From: Lepus europaeus
Taxonomy: Eukaryota > Chordata > Mammalia > Lagomorpha > Leporidae
Direction of reading: 5' to 3'
NCBI RefSeq assembly: GCF_033115175.1
Contig: NC_084827.1
Coordinates: 144,205,701 to 144,269,700 of the forward strand
Length of the DNA: 64,000 nucleotides
The notes beneath the pieces are model-generated. The model made no database searches. It had not been told where the DNA came from and was given only the letters and a program-made list of their open reading frames with translations. The first letter of the stretch is position 1, and each line of letters begins with the position of its first letter. This document shows positions 23,001 to 35,000 of the stretch, piece after piece. Position numbers and translations under genes: made by a program.

Positions 23001-26000
23001 ACACTCCTGTTCATGGCGTCAGTAATCTCCCTAGGCTCTAGTCATAAGTTGCCAGGGCTATGGAAGCCTTTAGAGTTCGCTGACTTTGATCTTATTCCGA
23101 TAGGGTCATAGTCAAAGTGGAAGTTCTCTCCTCCCTTCGGAGAAAGGTACCTCCTTCTTTGATGGCCCCGTTCTTTCCACTGGGATCTCACTCACAGAGA
23201 TCTTTCATTTAGGTCTTCTTTTTTTTTTTCTTTTCCATGGTATCTTGGCTTTCCATGCCTACAATACTCTCATGGGCTCTTCAGCCAGATCCGAATGCCT
23301 TAAGGGCTGATTCTGAGGCCAGAGTGTTGTTTAGGACGCCTGCCATTCTATGAGTCTGCTGTGTATCCCGTTTCCCATGTTGGATCTTTCTCTCCCTTTT
23401 TAATTCTATCAGTTAGTATTAGCAGACACTTGTCTTGTTTGTGTGATCCCTTTGACTCTTAGACCTATCAGAGCCATCAATTGTGAACTGAAATTAATCA
23501 CTTGGACTAGTGAGGTGGCATTGGTACATGCCACCTTGATGGGATTGTATTGGAATCCCCTGGTACATTTCTAACTCCATCATTTGCGGCAAGTCAGATT
23601 GTGCATGTCCCAAATTGTACATCTCCTCCCTCTCTTTTTCCCCTCTTAAATTTAACAGGGATCACTTTTCAGTTAAAATTTAAACACCTAAGAATAATTG
23701 TGTGTTAATTACAGAGTTCAACCACTAGTACTAGAACAACAACAATAACAACAACAACAAATACTAAAAAGGATAAAGTATTACATTGTACATCTAGAGC
23801 CAGGACAAGAGCTGATAAGGTCATAGTTTCTTATAGTGTCCATTTCACTTCCACAGGTTTCCCCTTTGGTGCTCAGTTGTCGCCGATCAGGGAAAACAAA
23901 TGAAATTTGTCTCTTTGGGACTGGCTTAATTCACTCAGCATGATGTTTTCCAGATTCCTCCATCTTGTTGCAAATGACTGGGTTTCATTGTTTCTTACTG
24001 CTGTATAGTATTCTATGGAGTACATGTCCCATAATTTCTTTATCCAGTCTACTGTTGATGGGCATTTGGGTTGGTTCCAGGTCTTAGCTATTGTGAATTG
24101 AGCTGCAATAAACATTAATGTGCAGATGGCTTTTTTATTAGCCAAATTAATTTCCTTTGGGTAAATTCCAAGGAGTAGGATGGCTGGGTTGTATGGTAGG
24201 GTTATGTTCAGGTTTCTGAGGAATCTCCAGACTGACTTCCATAGTGGCTTAACCAGTTTGCATTCCCACCAACAGTGGTTTAGTGTCCCTTTTTCCCCAC
24301 ATCTTCTCCAGCATCTGTTGTTGGTAGATTTCTGAATGTGAGCCATTCTCACCGGGATGAGGTGAAACCTCATTGTGGTTTTGATTTGCATTTCTCTGAT
24401 GGCTAGTGATCTTGAACATTTTTTCATGTGTCTGTTGGCCATTTGGATTTCCTCTTTTGAAAAATGTCTGTTGAGGTCCTTGGCCCATCTCTTAAGTGGG
24501 TTGTTTGTTCTGTTGTTGTGGATTTTCTTGATTTCTTTGTAGATTCTGGTTATCAACCCTTTATCTGTAGTATAGTTTGCAAATATTTTTTCCCATTCTG
24601 TCGGTTGCCTCTTCACTCTCCTGACTGTTTCTTTTGAAGTACAGAAACTTCTCAATTTGATGCAATCCCAAATGTTAATTTTGGTTTTGACTGCCTGTGC
24701 TCCTGGGGTCTTTTCCAAGAAGTCTTTGCCTGTACCTATATCTTGCAGGTTTTCTCCAATGCTCTCTAATAATTTGATGGTTTCGGGTCATAGATTTAAG
24801 TCTTTAATCCATGTTGAGTTAATTTTTTGTAAGGTGAAAGGTATGGGTCTTGCTTCAAGCTTCTGCACGTGGAAATCCAATTTTCCCAGCACCATTTATT
24901 GAATAGGCTGTCCTTATTCCAGGGATTAGTTTTGAATCTTTGATCAAATATAAGTTGGCTGTAGATATTTGGATTGATTTCTGGTGTTTCTATTTTGTTC
25001 CATTGGTCTATTCTTCTGTTTCTGTAGCAGTACCATGCTGTTTTGATAACAACTGCCCTGTAGTATGTCCTGAAATCTGGTATTGTGATGCCTCCGGCTT
25101 TGTTTTTGTTGTGCAAGATTGCTTTAGCTATTTGAGGTCTCCTGTGTCTCCATATGAATTTCAGCATCATTTTTTCCAGATCTGAGAAGAAGGTCTTTGG
25201 TATCTTGATTGGTATTGCATTGAATGTATAAATTGCTTTTGGGAGAATAGACATTTTGATGATATTGATTCTTCCAATCCATGAGCATGGAAGATTCCTC
25301 CATTTTTTGGTATCCTCTTCTATTTCTTTCTTTAAGGTTTTGTAGTTTTCATCGTAGAGATCTTTAATATCCTTGGTTAAGTTTATTCCAAGGTATTTGA
25401 TTGTTTTTGTAGCTATTGTGAATGGGATTGATCTTAGAAGTTCTTCCTCAGCCGTGGCATTGCCTGTGTATACAAAGGCTGTTGATTTTTGTGCATTGAT
25501 TTTATATCCTGCTACTTTGCCAAACTCTTCGATGAGCTCCAGTAGTCTCTTAGTAGAGTCCTTTGGGTCCCCTAAATAAAGAGTGATATCATCTGCAAAG
25601 AGGGATAGTTTGAGTTCTTCCTTCCCAATTTGTATCCCTTTAATTTCTTTTTCTTGCCTAATAGCTCTGGCTAGAACTTCCAGAACTATATTGAATAGCA
25701 GTGGTGAGAGAGGGCATCCCTGTCTGGTACCAGATCTCAGCGGAAATGCTTCCAACTTTTCCCCATTCAATAGGATGTTGGCCGTGGGTTTTTCATAAAT
25801 TGCTTTCATTGTATTGAGGAATGTTCCGTCCATACCCAGTTTGCTTAGAGTTTTCATCATGAAAGGGTGTTGTATTTTATCAAATGCTTTCTCTGCATCT
25901 ATTGAGAGAATCATATGGTTTTTCTTCTGCAGTCTGTTAATATAGTGTATTACATTGATTGTTTTGCGAACGTTGAACCATCCCTGCATACCAGGGATAA

Positions 26001-29000
26001 ATCCCACTTGGTCTGGGTGGATGATCTTTCTGATGTGTTGTTGCATTCTATTGGCCAGAGTTTTATTGAGTATTTTTGCATCTATGTTCATCAGGGATAT
26101 TGGTCTGTAATTCTCTTTCAATGCTGCATCTTTTTCCGGCTTAGGAATTAAGGTGATGCTGGCTTCATAGAAAGAATTTGGGAGGATTCCCTCTTTTTCG
26201 ATTGTTTTGAATAGTTTGAGAAGAATTGGAGTTAGTTCTTCTCTAAATGTCTGGTAGAACTCAGCAGTGAATCCATCTGGTCCTGGGCTTTTCTTTGTTG
26301 GGAGGGCCTTTATTACTGTTTCAATTTCTGTGTCAGTTATGGGTCTGTTTAGGTTTTCTATGTCTTCCTGGCTCAATTTAGGTAGGTTGTATGTGTCCAA
26401 GAACCTGTCCATTTCTGATAGATTTCCCTGTTTGCTGGCATACAAGTCCTTGTAGTAATTTCTGATGATTCTTTTTATTTCTGTGGCGTCTGTTGTTACG
26501 TTTCCCTTTTCATCTCTGATCCTATTGATTTGGGTCTTTTCTTTTTTTAGTGAGTTGGGCCAATGGGGTGTCAATTTTGTTTATTTTTTCAAAAAACCAG
26601 CTCCTCGTTTGGCTGATTTTTTGTAATGTTCTTTTGGATTCAATCCTGTTGATTTCTTCTTTGATTTTAATTATTTCTCTTCTCCTACTGGGTTTGGGTT
26701 TGGTTTGCTGCAGATTTTCTAGATCCTTGAGATGACTTGAAAGCTCATCTATTTGGTGCCTTTCCAATTTCTTGATGTAGGCACCTATTGATATAAACTT
26801 TCCTCTTAACACTGCTTTTGTTGTATCCCAGAGGTTTTGGTATGTTGTGCTTTTATCCTCATTTACTTCCAGAAAATTTTTGATTTCTCTTTTAATTTCT
26901 TCTATGACCCATTGTTCATTCAGGAGCATGTTGTTCAACCTCCATGTGTTTACACGTGTTCTAGGGATTCCCGAGTTGCTAATTTCCAGTTTCATTCCTT
27001 TGTGGTCTGAGAAGCTGCATGGTATGATTCTAATTCTTTTGAATTTGTTGAGACTTGCTTTATGGCCTAGTATGTGGTCAATCCTAGAGAAGGTTCCATG
27101 TACTGCTGAGAAGAATGTAAAGTCCTTAGATGTAGGATGAAATGTTCTGTAGATATCTGTTAGATCCATTTGGGCTATAGTGTCATTTAAATCTACTGTC
27201 TCCTTGTTGATCTTCTGTCCTGATGATCTGTCTATCTCTGAGAGTGGAGTATTGAAGTCCCCCAGTACTATTGTATTGGGGTTTAAGTCTCCCTTTAAGT
27301 CCCTTAACAAGTCTTTTAAATAAGCTGGTGCCCTGTAATTAGGTGCATATACATTGATAATCGTTATATCTTCCTGTTGAATGGATCCCTTAATCATTAT
27401 ATAGTGCCCCTCTTTGTCTCTCCTAACAGTTTTTGTGGTAAAGTTTATGTTGTCCGATATTAAGATGGCTACGCCCGCTCTTTTTTCATTTCTGTTGGCA
27501 TGGTATATATTTTTCCAGCCTTTCACTTTTAGTCTGTATGCATCATTGTTGGAAAGATGAGTTTCTTGTAAGCAGCAAAAAGATGGGTTTTGTTCTTTAA
27601 CCCAGTCAGCCAATCGGTGTCTTTTAACTGGACAGTTCAAGCCATTAACATTCAATGTGACTATTGAGAAGGAGTAACTTTGCCCTGTCATTTGCCAAAG
27701 ATTTTTTCTAATATATGGTTTGAGACTCCTGTGATCTTTTGCTGTGAGGTTTCCTTCCTTTATCTTCTTTCATATTGGCTACCGTGTTTCTGTGTTTCTG
27801 TATGTAAGACATCTTTAAGCATCTTTTGCATGGCAGGACGAGTGGCAACAAATTCTTTCAGTTTCTGTTTGCTGTGAAAAGTCTTTATTTCACCTTCATT
27901 CACAAATGAGAGCTTTGCAGGATATAATATTCTGGGCTGGCAGTTTTTCTCTCTTAGTACCTGGGCTATATCTCGCCATTCTCTCCTAGCTTGTAGGGTT
28001 TCTGATGAGAAGTCAGCTGTGAGTCTAATTGGAGATCCTCTGAGAGTAATCTGGCGTTTCTCTCTTGCACATTTTAGGATCTTTTCTTTATGTTTCACTG
28101 AGGTGAGTTTGATTATGACGTGTCGTGGTGAGGATCTCTTTTGATCATGTTTATTAGGGGTTCTATGAGCTTCCTGTACTAGGATGTCTCTGTCCTTCTC
28201 CAAACCTGGGAAATTTTCTGCTAGTATCTCACTAAAAAGGCCTTCTAATCCTTTCTCCCTCTCCATGCCTTCAGGAACTCCTAGAACCCAAATGTTGGGT
28301 TTTTTAATAGTATCCTGTAGATTCCTGACAGTATTTTTTAGATTTCTGATTTCTTCTTCTTTTCTTTGATTTGACTGTTTCCTTTCCTGTTCTCTGTCTT
28401 CTAATTCCGATATTCTCTCTTCTGCTTCACCCATTCTGTTTTTAAGGCTTTCTAATGCATTTGTCATTTGATCTATTGAGTTCTTCATTTCATTGTGGTT
28501 TTTTGTCACTATCTCAGTTTCATGTTCTACTAGTTGTTTCATTTCATTTTGACTCCTCCTTAATATTTCATTTTCACGAGAGAGATTTTCTATCTTGTCC
28601 ATTAAGGATTTCTGTAGTTCAAGAATTTGTTTTTGAGAACTTCTTAATGTTCTTATCAATTTTTTGAGATCTGCTTCTTGCATTTCCTCTATCTCTTCAT
28701 CTTCATAATCTTGCATTGGCGTGTCTTGTTCATTTGGAGGCATCATAGTGTCTTCCTTGCTCTTGTTACCTTGGCTTGTACATTTGTTGTTTGGCATGTT
28801 GGAGATAATTTATGGTTTTTTTTTTTTTTTTTTTGCTGTGGTGTTTTTTTTTCTCGTTATACTATGCCTCTAAGTGGGCTGTCTGCTGTATTATTTTCTT
28901 TTGTTCTAACTTTTAGTTAAAATTACAAAATGAAACGCATTTTGTCTGAAGTAGTTTTACTAAGGAATATGAAAATTGATTTAGTCATGATATAAGTTCA

Positions 29001-32000
29001 ATACTAACTCTTAAAAAAATCTTTTTACAGACAATTCTTCTATTTTCAAAATTTCTCTAAAGCACAACAACAGGGCATTAGCTCAGGCTCTTAGTAGAGA
29101 GAAGGAGAATTCTCGAAGAATTACAACTGAGAAGATGCTGTTGCAAAAAGAAGTGGAGAAACTGAATTTTGAGAATACATTTCTTCGTCTAAAGCTAAAT
29201 AACTTGGTATGGAAGCTATATTGGTTTTGAATTTTAAATTATAACTAAAATATTTTAACTTATTATTGAAACTTTAAAAATATGTTTTCAGTCCTAAATG
29301 GTTCTAGAGAATTAGTAAAAATCAGTATCCCATGTAAATCTATGTTAAAGGACAAATTGCTAATGTGTAATAAGACGTCTTGAATCTATTCCAGTGTGTG
29401 CTTGTGTGTTGTGTAAACCAGTGGGATACTTTGATCAACATTTGATTCTTATCAGAAACAAAGTTTAGTTCATTAATACATTTTTAAAAGATGGGAATAA
29501 TTCCCTCAGTGAACAGAAAGGAGGGGAGTTTTTCCTTTAATCTCAGCATTTTGTTGGCCATAAACCAAATCAAATGAAGACTGTAGTTATTATTTCTTCC
29601 AAATTCCAGCTCTGTGCAGACAGAGCAGTGAGAGCCAATGATTAGCTAGGTAGTAACTATAGATCTAAATCGAAGATGAGTGGGAAAAATGGAAAAATGA
29701 CCTACTGTACTTGAAGGTTAAAATCCTGTGGCTGACCAACTATATTTACTTGCTATGTAGTATGTTGTTATGAGAAGAAGAAAAATGGTTGTAGAAAAAT
29801 TTATAACTGATGTCTCAAAAGCATTCAAAATGTCTGTTTTTATATACATGGTTATTTTGACTACATAGTAAGCCTTTTAGGTCAATGTGGTCTCTACTAG
29901 AAAATAATTGAGTTTTCTCATGGTGAAGGTGTTCATAAATGCATGGTATTATAATAAACTGTAAATCTTAACTCATTAAAAGTTGTCTTTATTTTATATA
30001 TTCAGAATAAGAAGCTTATAGAAATAGAAGCACTCATGAACAATAACTTAATAACCGCAATTGAAATGAGCAGTCTTTCTGAGGTAAGGAGAATTGATGT
30101 GTGAATCATGTCATATTTTACCATTACCTGGGATAGCTGAGATTCGTTAAGTAGCATCAAGGTTGGAGATCCAATTTTCAAACTTTTTGCAAAGAAATGA
30201 TGATAACAATTTTAGCTGGCTAACAGCACATTGTTATTTTCTATGATTGGTTATGAAATTATTATATAAAAATTAGATCTTATTAAAGGTAATAGGATTG
30301 AATAGCTTACTGATGTATATTGTCCCCTAAACAGACTCAGAAACATAAAAGACATTAGTAGAAAGGTAGCATTTAAAATTAGGAAAGAATTTATGTTATG
30401 GTGAAAATGGTAGTTCTTTGTTAACTTTACTTCTATGAATATTAGTTGCTTAGGAAAATATCTTCTATGATTAGCTTAATTGAATTGCCTGTCCTTAGAT
30501 AATTCAGGTTTTATTTGTTTGTTTTTAACTTCTTGCCCAAAACAAAGTACTATTTTATTTTGGCCTCTGCTGATATTTACAAAATTTGGATTCTGTGATG
30601 TCTGCTAAAAACATGAAAATAGATCACCATAGTTTGGTAGGTTTCCAAAGCATAGTGAAATTCCATGAAAATCTTACGTAGCCTTGTGAATAAATTCCCT
30701 TGTAGCGTATGTATGTATATAATATATATATATATAAAATTTACTTTTTCCCAGGAAACCTTTTATTTAAGGAATACCAACTTCATGCGTTTCATAAGTA
30801 CAATTTTAGAAACGTAGTGGTTCTTCCCACCATAATTTGGGAAGCACAGAGAGAGCTCCCATGTGCTGGGGGTCTTCTGCCTGAATGCCTGCAAGAGCTG
30901 GGCCTGGGTCAGGTCAGGGCTGCAGCTGGGATCCAGGAATTCAGTGCAGGTTTCCGGTGTAGGTGGCAGACACCCAACAACTGGCACCATCATCTGCTGT
31001 CTCTATATTGGCAGAAAGATGGACTTAGGGAGCTGAAGGTTAGAATCAAACCCACATACTTTGACATGGGACGTGAGTATCTTAACTGGTATCTTATCTG
31101 CTAGGCTGAACACACTCCCCATTCACCCACTGATTTGCTCAGAGTTAATAATTTTTGTCTGTGTTATATTTCCCCAGTTGACTAATTTTGTGTACTTGGG
31201 GTTTTCTCTTTTTCCCACTATCTTAGGCTGCTTGCAGCTTTTCTATTTTATTTAATTTTGAATTTTACTATTTTATGTGTTTAGTATTTTGGCGTTTCAA
31301 AGTTACTGTTTTTTGCTTTTATCTTTAGTATGTTTTCTTTCACTTTTTCCAAATCCATGCATATTAGGGGGTCTTCAGACTGTTCATGGAAAATGTCTAT
31401 TATGAAAAAACTTTGCATGTAATTCAAGATTTTTTTGCACCAACATTAACTTCTTAATTCTATTTTCTATGAACTTATTGGTTTCTCTATAATAACTAAT
31501 ATGATTTAATCAAATTAGAGACGTTGTTTCCTTCCTTTTTTTCTTCTTTTCAAAACAGTTCCATCAGAGTCCTTTTCCACTGCCAGGTAGCAAGAAGAAA
31601 GGAATTGGTAAACAGTGCAAGTTGATGCGTCTTCCATTTGCAAGGTAATTGCTTTACAACTTGGTTAAATATTGACTATTAAACTTCTACGCTAGAAGAA
31701 GGTACATTGGACTATGAATAGCTTTTATTTGGTTTGCTTCCTTGAAACATACAGAAACATTTAGCATAAATAATAAATTTATTTTTAACATAACACCAGT
31801 CAACATTACATTATGACACTGCAGTTGTAAAATGTGATGAGATGTTAATAAGAGGGGAAGCTGAATGTGGTATATTGATTGTGACAAATACATCATACCA
31901 ATATGCTAATAATAGGGGAAGCTTGGTGTGGGATATATGGGAACTCTGTTATACCACCCTTAGTGGAGAAGAGTGGAATAAAGTTTCTTGTCTTTGCACA

Positions 32001-35000
32001 AGAAGGAATTCAGGCATAACGCAGTAGTGGTAAGCAAAATAGCAAGGTTTAATGTGGTAGGGCACATGTCAGACAGATGGGCACTTCTCCAGATGGGATG
32101 TGAAAAAGAGTACCCAACCATTCAGACCGGGATAAGCAGGATTACGTAGTTTGAAGAAGGGAGTTCACCTGACAAACCAGGCAGGTGTCTCAGCAAAGAA
32201 CTGAGAGAGCTGAGCTGAGAAAAATATGCTGCTAGGCCATCTGGGCATCTCAAGAGAGAGAGCTGAGCTGAAATATACCTGCTAGGCCAGGTGTGCATCT
32301 CAGGACAGGACGAGAGCACAGTCTGTATTCAGACTGGGGCTTATAAGGGGATGGGGTCCAGTTCTTCCTGCCGTTTTTCTTTCCCCTTCTCCCATCTTTC
32401 CTGGACAAAGGGTTTGCTGAACGTGCAGTTGATAAAATTTCTCCCAAGGTTTTGTTATCCAGTATTGTCAGACTGGGTAGCCCACCTGGCACCCGGCGAA
32501 GGAGATTCCTGTAGGATGCCTTCCTTGGGAGAGGGCTGTGAGGTTTTATTACCCAATGTTATCAGGCCACATTTCCCACTTGGGGCTGGGCAGAGAAGAT
32601 TCTCCTGGAGTCCTTCCTTGCGAAAAGACTGGGACTGATAAGGTACGCAATCAGGGAGGTAAGATTAGGCTCATAAACTAAATACCATGCCCACCCTTGC
32701 CCCTACCTTATCTCACCTGTATCCATCCACCTGCCAGTCAGACTGTAACCATTCTCCTTTTGGAAGTGAATAAGAGGTCTGGAGCTCACTGAGCCTGTCC
32801 ATTTTTGCCATGGCTCCTGGCCCTTCTGCCTGCCCCTGGCCTGCCCCCTAAGATTTTAGTATGGAGCTTCCTGTTTAATCTTTCTAACCCACTCTCCTTT
32901 AATAAGGCACTCACATTCCTGTGTGTTTCTCTCTCTAAATAAATCTCAAACCTTACCAGGTTGTCTGCTTCGTGGCAAGGACCCCAAAATATTAATTTTG
33001 GCTTAGGCTCCCCTGTAACAGGACCAGCTGTAAAGTTATTGGGGTAGGAACAGGACTTTGCAGTGTGAAATACTGGGCTACTCCCCAGGTGTGCTTCTCA
33101 GGCTGCTAGAAGCTGCTTCGTTCCTTTCTGCAGGTGCTTTGTTTTCCTTAGGGCCCACTCACACACATGGGCTAATTTCTAACCTTCTACCTAGCACTAC
33201 TTCACAATGTTTGTTTTGTAAATTTAAAGCTATTCTGAAATAAGTTTTTTTTTTGTTTTTTTTGTTTTTTTTTTTTTTTAAAGAAAGAGGATCTGGTAGA
33301 ATTCAGTTTCCAACTTTGATTTTCCACAGTCGCTTGAGAGGAGAGATGCACATGTGGACTCGGTTGTATGGGCTTGAATTACTACTGATTGAGAGTTGCA
33401 GAGATTTTATGTAACATAATCAGTGCAGCTTTTGTGTGCATTGTACATATTCAGGCTTTATTAACCTACAGTTGTCGCCTAAGGAGGGAATGAGATGGTC
33501 CGTGGTGTCATACTATAGGTTGTGTCTCTGGGACTCCGAGGAGACTTAACCTTCATGCAGTAACCAAGTCCTTCTGTAATATCCTGCCATTTTTCATTAT
33601 TTTCTTCCTGGTCGCTTTTGGCCTCATGTGTCTTTCTAGGCAAATTTGAATCTGTTTCTACCTTTTTCTGTCTTGCATATTGCCCCAAGCTTTAAAATTA
33701 GCTTCTAGTTTTGCTATTTTCCCGCTGTCTAAAATTTTTACCTCTTGATTAATTTGATTATAAGTCATAGACAGCACCCTATTTTCAATCTGTCTTACTA
33801 AAGGATAGTCATTGAGGCCTAAAGAGATGAAATGACTTGATGAATTAATAGCATTGACTGAAATCTTCATGTCTTTTTAGTGTTCATTTTATTATATAAC
33901 TTATGCTTTTATTTAAGTGTACTATATATTTAAATACCATCTGTACCATAGTAAAACAACTCTTTTTTTCAACTTTTATTTAAGAAATATAAATTTCCAA
34001 AGTACAGCTTTTGGATTAAAGTGGATTTTCCCCCCATAACCTCCCTCTCACCCGCAACCATCCCATCTCCCACTCCCTTTTCCATCCCATTCACATCAAG
34101 ATTCATTTTCAATTATCTTTATACACAGAAGATCAACTTAGTGTATACTAAGTAAAGATTTCAACAGACTGAACCCACCAAGACACACAAAGTATAGAGT
34201 ACTGTTTGAGTAGTAGTTTTACCATTAATTCACATAGTACAACACATTAAGGACAGAGGTCCTACATGGGGAGTAGGTGCACAGTGACTCCTGTTACAGT
34301 AAAACAACTTTTCATATCTATTATGTATGTCACTTTTTGTTCATTCTACTTTGTTACATTGATGGACCTATTATGTATACCATTACCACTTAATACCACT
34401 ACATTTTAATTGCTATAGGATTAAAATAGTAAATTTTGTTGTCTTTCTGGTCCTTGGATCTTTTTCAAAAACACATTGACTGTCAATCACGTATACACGT
34501 ATTTCATATAGACAAGGAAATTGAACGTGAACTTGCCTTCCTAAAAGTTTGATTGTGTTTTTAAGTGAAGTTTTGTTTGCTTCTGCTTACTTCTAAGTAA
34601 TCCTATGATAATTTTTTGTTTCTTGCATTTCTCCAATCTTTATCTTCATTCTAGTATTGAAGTGTTATGTTCTTTTAGGGATGTCATGCTTTCTGTATTC
34701 TTGTTTCTTGAAATGCTGTAGGTTCTTTAGTCATTTGTGGAGATTAGTTGTTATTGTTTTTTGTTTGTTTGTTTTTTGACAGGCAGAATGGACAGTGAGA
34801 GAGACAGAGAGAAAGGTCTTCCTTTTTTCCGTTGGTTCACTCCCAATGGCCTCCACGGCCAGCGCGCTGCGGCCGGTGCACTGCACTGACCCGAAGCCAG
34901 GAGCCAGGCGGCTTCTCCTGGTCTCCCATGTGGGTGCAAGGCCCAAGGACCTGGGCCATCCTCCATTGCACTCCCGGGCCACAGCAGAGAGCTGGCCTGG

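Larger units (their letters stand above)
22397..28910 (-). mobile_element. Near full-length LINE-1 in SGO2 intron 2, antisense to the gene
   Basis: Read on the minus strand the order is: a short 5' leader (28798 to about 28910), ORF1 (28797-27760), a 69-bp spacer, ORF2 (27691-23873, broken), a long 3' UTR, and a 3' end at about 22397. The 5' UTR looks truncated, because only about 110 bp separate ORF1 from non-repeat sequence. I could not define a target-site duplication, so both outer borders are approximate. The element fills most of the 9-kb intron. Confidence 0.9.

Noticed and set aside
30709-31104. Extra SGO2 exon or separate gene in intron 4
   Set aside because: The 131-codon stretch coincides with decayed L1 tail and SINE text and has no matching phase or splice sites.
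33479-33870. Possible viral envelope or gag remnant
   Set aside because: The short frames look protein-like, but I could not tie them to any family, so only an unassigned feature is listed.
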